In this document: piece after piece, positions 51,376-53,758 of the stretch | Layout: each line of letters starts with the position of its first letter | How positions within the stretch are numbered: the first letter of the stretch is position 1 | Assembly (NCBI GenBank): GCA_031386065.1 | Contig: JANNBZ010000396.1 | Location: 1-53,758, forward strand | Direction of reading: 5' to 3' | Origin: JANYJJ01 sp031386065 | GTDB lineage: Bacteria; Pseudomonadota; Gammaproteobacteria; Burkholderiales; Burkholderiaceae_C | DNA length: 53,758 nt | Notes under the pieces: generated by a model | Told to the model about the DNA's origin: nothing | Databases searched by the model: none | The model's input: only the letters and a program-made list of their open reading frames with translations | Program-made: the position numbers and the translations under genes

Positions 51376-52071
51376 ATGCTGCAACTCAAAGACGTTCACG
51401 CCTACTACGGCAAGAGCCACGTGCTGCACGGCGTGTCGATGACGGTCAAGCCGGGCGAGATCGTCAGCCTGCTGGGCCGCAACGGCTCGGGCCGCTCGAC
51501 CACGGTGAAGGCCATCATGGGCCTGGTCGACACCCAGGGTTCGGTCACCTGGAACGAGCGCGAACTGGTCGGCGCCAAGCCGTTCGAAATTGCCCACCGG
51601 GGCATCGGCTACGTGCCAGAAAACCGCGACATCTTTCCCAAGCTCACGGTGCACCAGAACCTGATGCTCGGGCAGAAGCGTGCCGCCGCCAAGGTGCGCT
51701 GGTCGTTCGACGACATGTACCAGATGTTCCCGCGCCTGAAGGAGCGCCAGCACACCGCTGCGGGTGTCATGTCGGGTGGCGAGCAGCAGATGCTCACGCT
51801 GTGCCGCACGCTGATGGGCGACCCCGACCTGATCATGATCGACGAGCCCACCGAAGGCCTGGCGCCGAAGATCGTCGAGCAGGTGGCGCTGTACCTGAAA
51901 GAGCTGAAGAGCCGTGGCGTGTCGGTGCTGCTGGTGGAACAAAAGCTCACCATCGCGCTGGAAATTTCAGAGCGCTGCTACGTGATGGGCCACGGCGCCA
52001 TCGTCTTCGAAGGAAGCCCGGCAGACCTGCGGAGCAACGCCTATATTCGCAAGGAATGGTTGGAAGTCTGA
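51376..52071 (+). CDS. livF: Branched-chain amino acid-type ABC transporter ATP-binding protein LivF, Walker A Lys replaced by Arg
   Basis: Second ATPase of the transporter, 231 residues. The phosphate-binding loop reads GRNGSGRST, with Arg40 (CGC at 51493-51495) where the ATP-binding lysine is otherwise almost invariant. The rest is canonical: GYVPENRDIFPKLTVHQNLM, signature MSGGEQQMLTLCRTLM, Walker B LIMIDEPTEGLAP, and His-switch region VLLVEQKLTIAL. One intact site contributed by LivG may suffice for transport. The substitution may be a feature of this Burkholderiales subfamily rather than a private mutation. A strong terminator follows. Confidence 0.92.
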   Translation: MLQLKDVHAYYGKSHVLHGVSMTVKPGEIVSLLGRNGSGRSTTVKAIMGLVDTQGSVTWNERELVGAKPFEIAHRGIGYVPENRDIFPKLTVHQNLMLGQKRAAAKVRWSFDDMYQMFPRLKERQHTAAGVMSGGEQQMLTLCRTLMGDPDLIMIDEPTEGLAPKIVEQVALYLKELKSRGVSVLLVEQKLTIALEISERCYVMGHGAIVFEGSPADLRSNAYIRKEWLEV

Positions 52072-52096
52072 TCGTTTCGCCGGCGGCCCTTCAACC

Positions 52097-52129
52097 TGCG
52101 CTGTCGCTGTAGAGACAGCGCATTTTTTT
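52097..52129 (+). terminator. Rho-independent terminator of the liv operon
   Basis: A perfect 9-bp stem (TGCGCTGTC / GACAGCGCA) with an 8-base loop is followed by seven T residues. It begins 26 bases after the livF stop. Confidence 0.95.
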
Positions 52130-52146
52130 CTCTGCCTTCTAGAATC

Positions 52147-52158
52147 GAACGGTCGTTC
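52147..52158. promoter_or_regulatory. Palindromic operator candidate upstream of the beta-oxidation gene
   Basis: GAACG-GT-CGTTC is a short dyad of the shape bound by TetR-family regulators of fatty acid and amino acid catabolism. It lies 56 bases before the next start codon and just after a TAGAAT -10-like hexamer. Regulator unknown. Confidence 0.4.
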
Positions 52159-52213
52159 TATTCCGCAGCGTCTGTCGACGGAATCGCTTTTCTCCTCACC
52201 CTGGGAACCCCTC

Positions 52214-53758
<1,545 letters not shown>

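Overview
The window looks like a chromosome segment of a high-GC betaproteobacterium of the order Burkholderiales, probably in the Leptothrix/Rubrivivax/Methylibium neighbourhood. The evidence is gene content and order rather than a database match. It includes a dapC-dapD-pilU-dapE-prmB run, a selO-msrB-yciB-bolA-parvulin run, divergent suhB/trmJ, ohrR-ohr, an smc-zipA pair, a PEP-CTERM (exosortase-sorted) protein and a complete liv-type ABC transporter. No rRNA, tRNA, CRISPR array, phage or insertion sequence was recognised. Coding density is very high and no stretch above 300 bases lacks a gene.

Layout. 1-3.6 kb: the 5' part of a CaiB/BaiF CoA-transferase gene, SuhB-type inositol phosphatase, divergent TrmJ methyltransferase, and two short translationally coupled genes of unknown function that are paralogues of each other. 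3.8-10.9 kb: penicillin-acylase-family hydrolase, a helix-hairpin-helix protein downstream of lexA, two tandem LexA-type boxes, L-asparaginase, a PEP-CTERM esterase-like protein, and the ohr/ohrR peroxide module. 11-21.8 kb: ABC-F ATPase, a Cys/Met PLP enzyme, the lysine/diaminopimelate operon with an embedded pilus retraction ATPase, AlkB-type hydroxylase, a SET-domain protein and QueF.

21.9-38.9 kb: smc and zipA, then ligA and def. Between zipA and ligA lie about 9.7 kb of accessory genes: a large TPR/winged-helix regulator, a divergent clostripain-type (C11) cysteine peptidase with an unusual PLLPMGS heptad repeat, a type I secretion ABC transporter and HlyD adaptor, an RTX-like all-repeat protein, and a small conserved-looking protein. 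This is the most interesting part of the window. It could hold a TPR-controlled protease module and a self-contained secretion/cargo unit.

39-53.8 kb: FecR/DUF6600-like exported protein, SGNH esterase (TesA-like) with a divergent YbbA-type ATPase whose start codon overlaps, the selO-msrB-yciB-bolA-parvulin operon, the livKHMGF-type transporter ended by a strong terminator, and the 5' part of a fused enoyl-CoA hydratase/3-hydroxyacyl-CoA dehydrogenase gene.

Working together: lexA and its downstream HhH gene form an SOS-type unit; ohrR-ohr is a self-contained organic peroxide response; dapC/D/E make diaminopimelate for cell wall and lysine; ABC transporter, HlyD and RTX protein form an export unit that needs a TolC-like protein from elsewhere; selO and msrB pair two redox-linked protein-modifying enzymes. 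All product names rest on motifs and order read by eye; no search was run.
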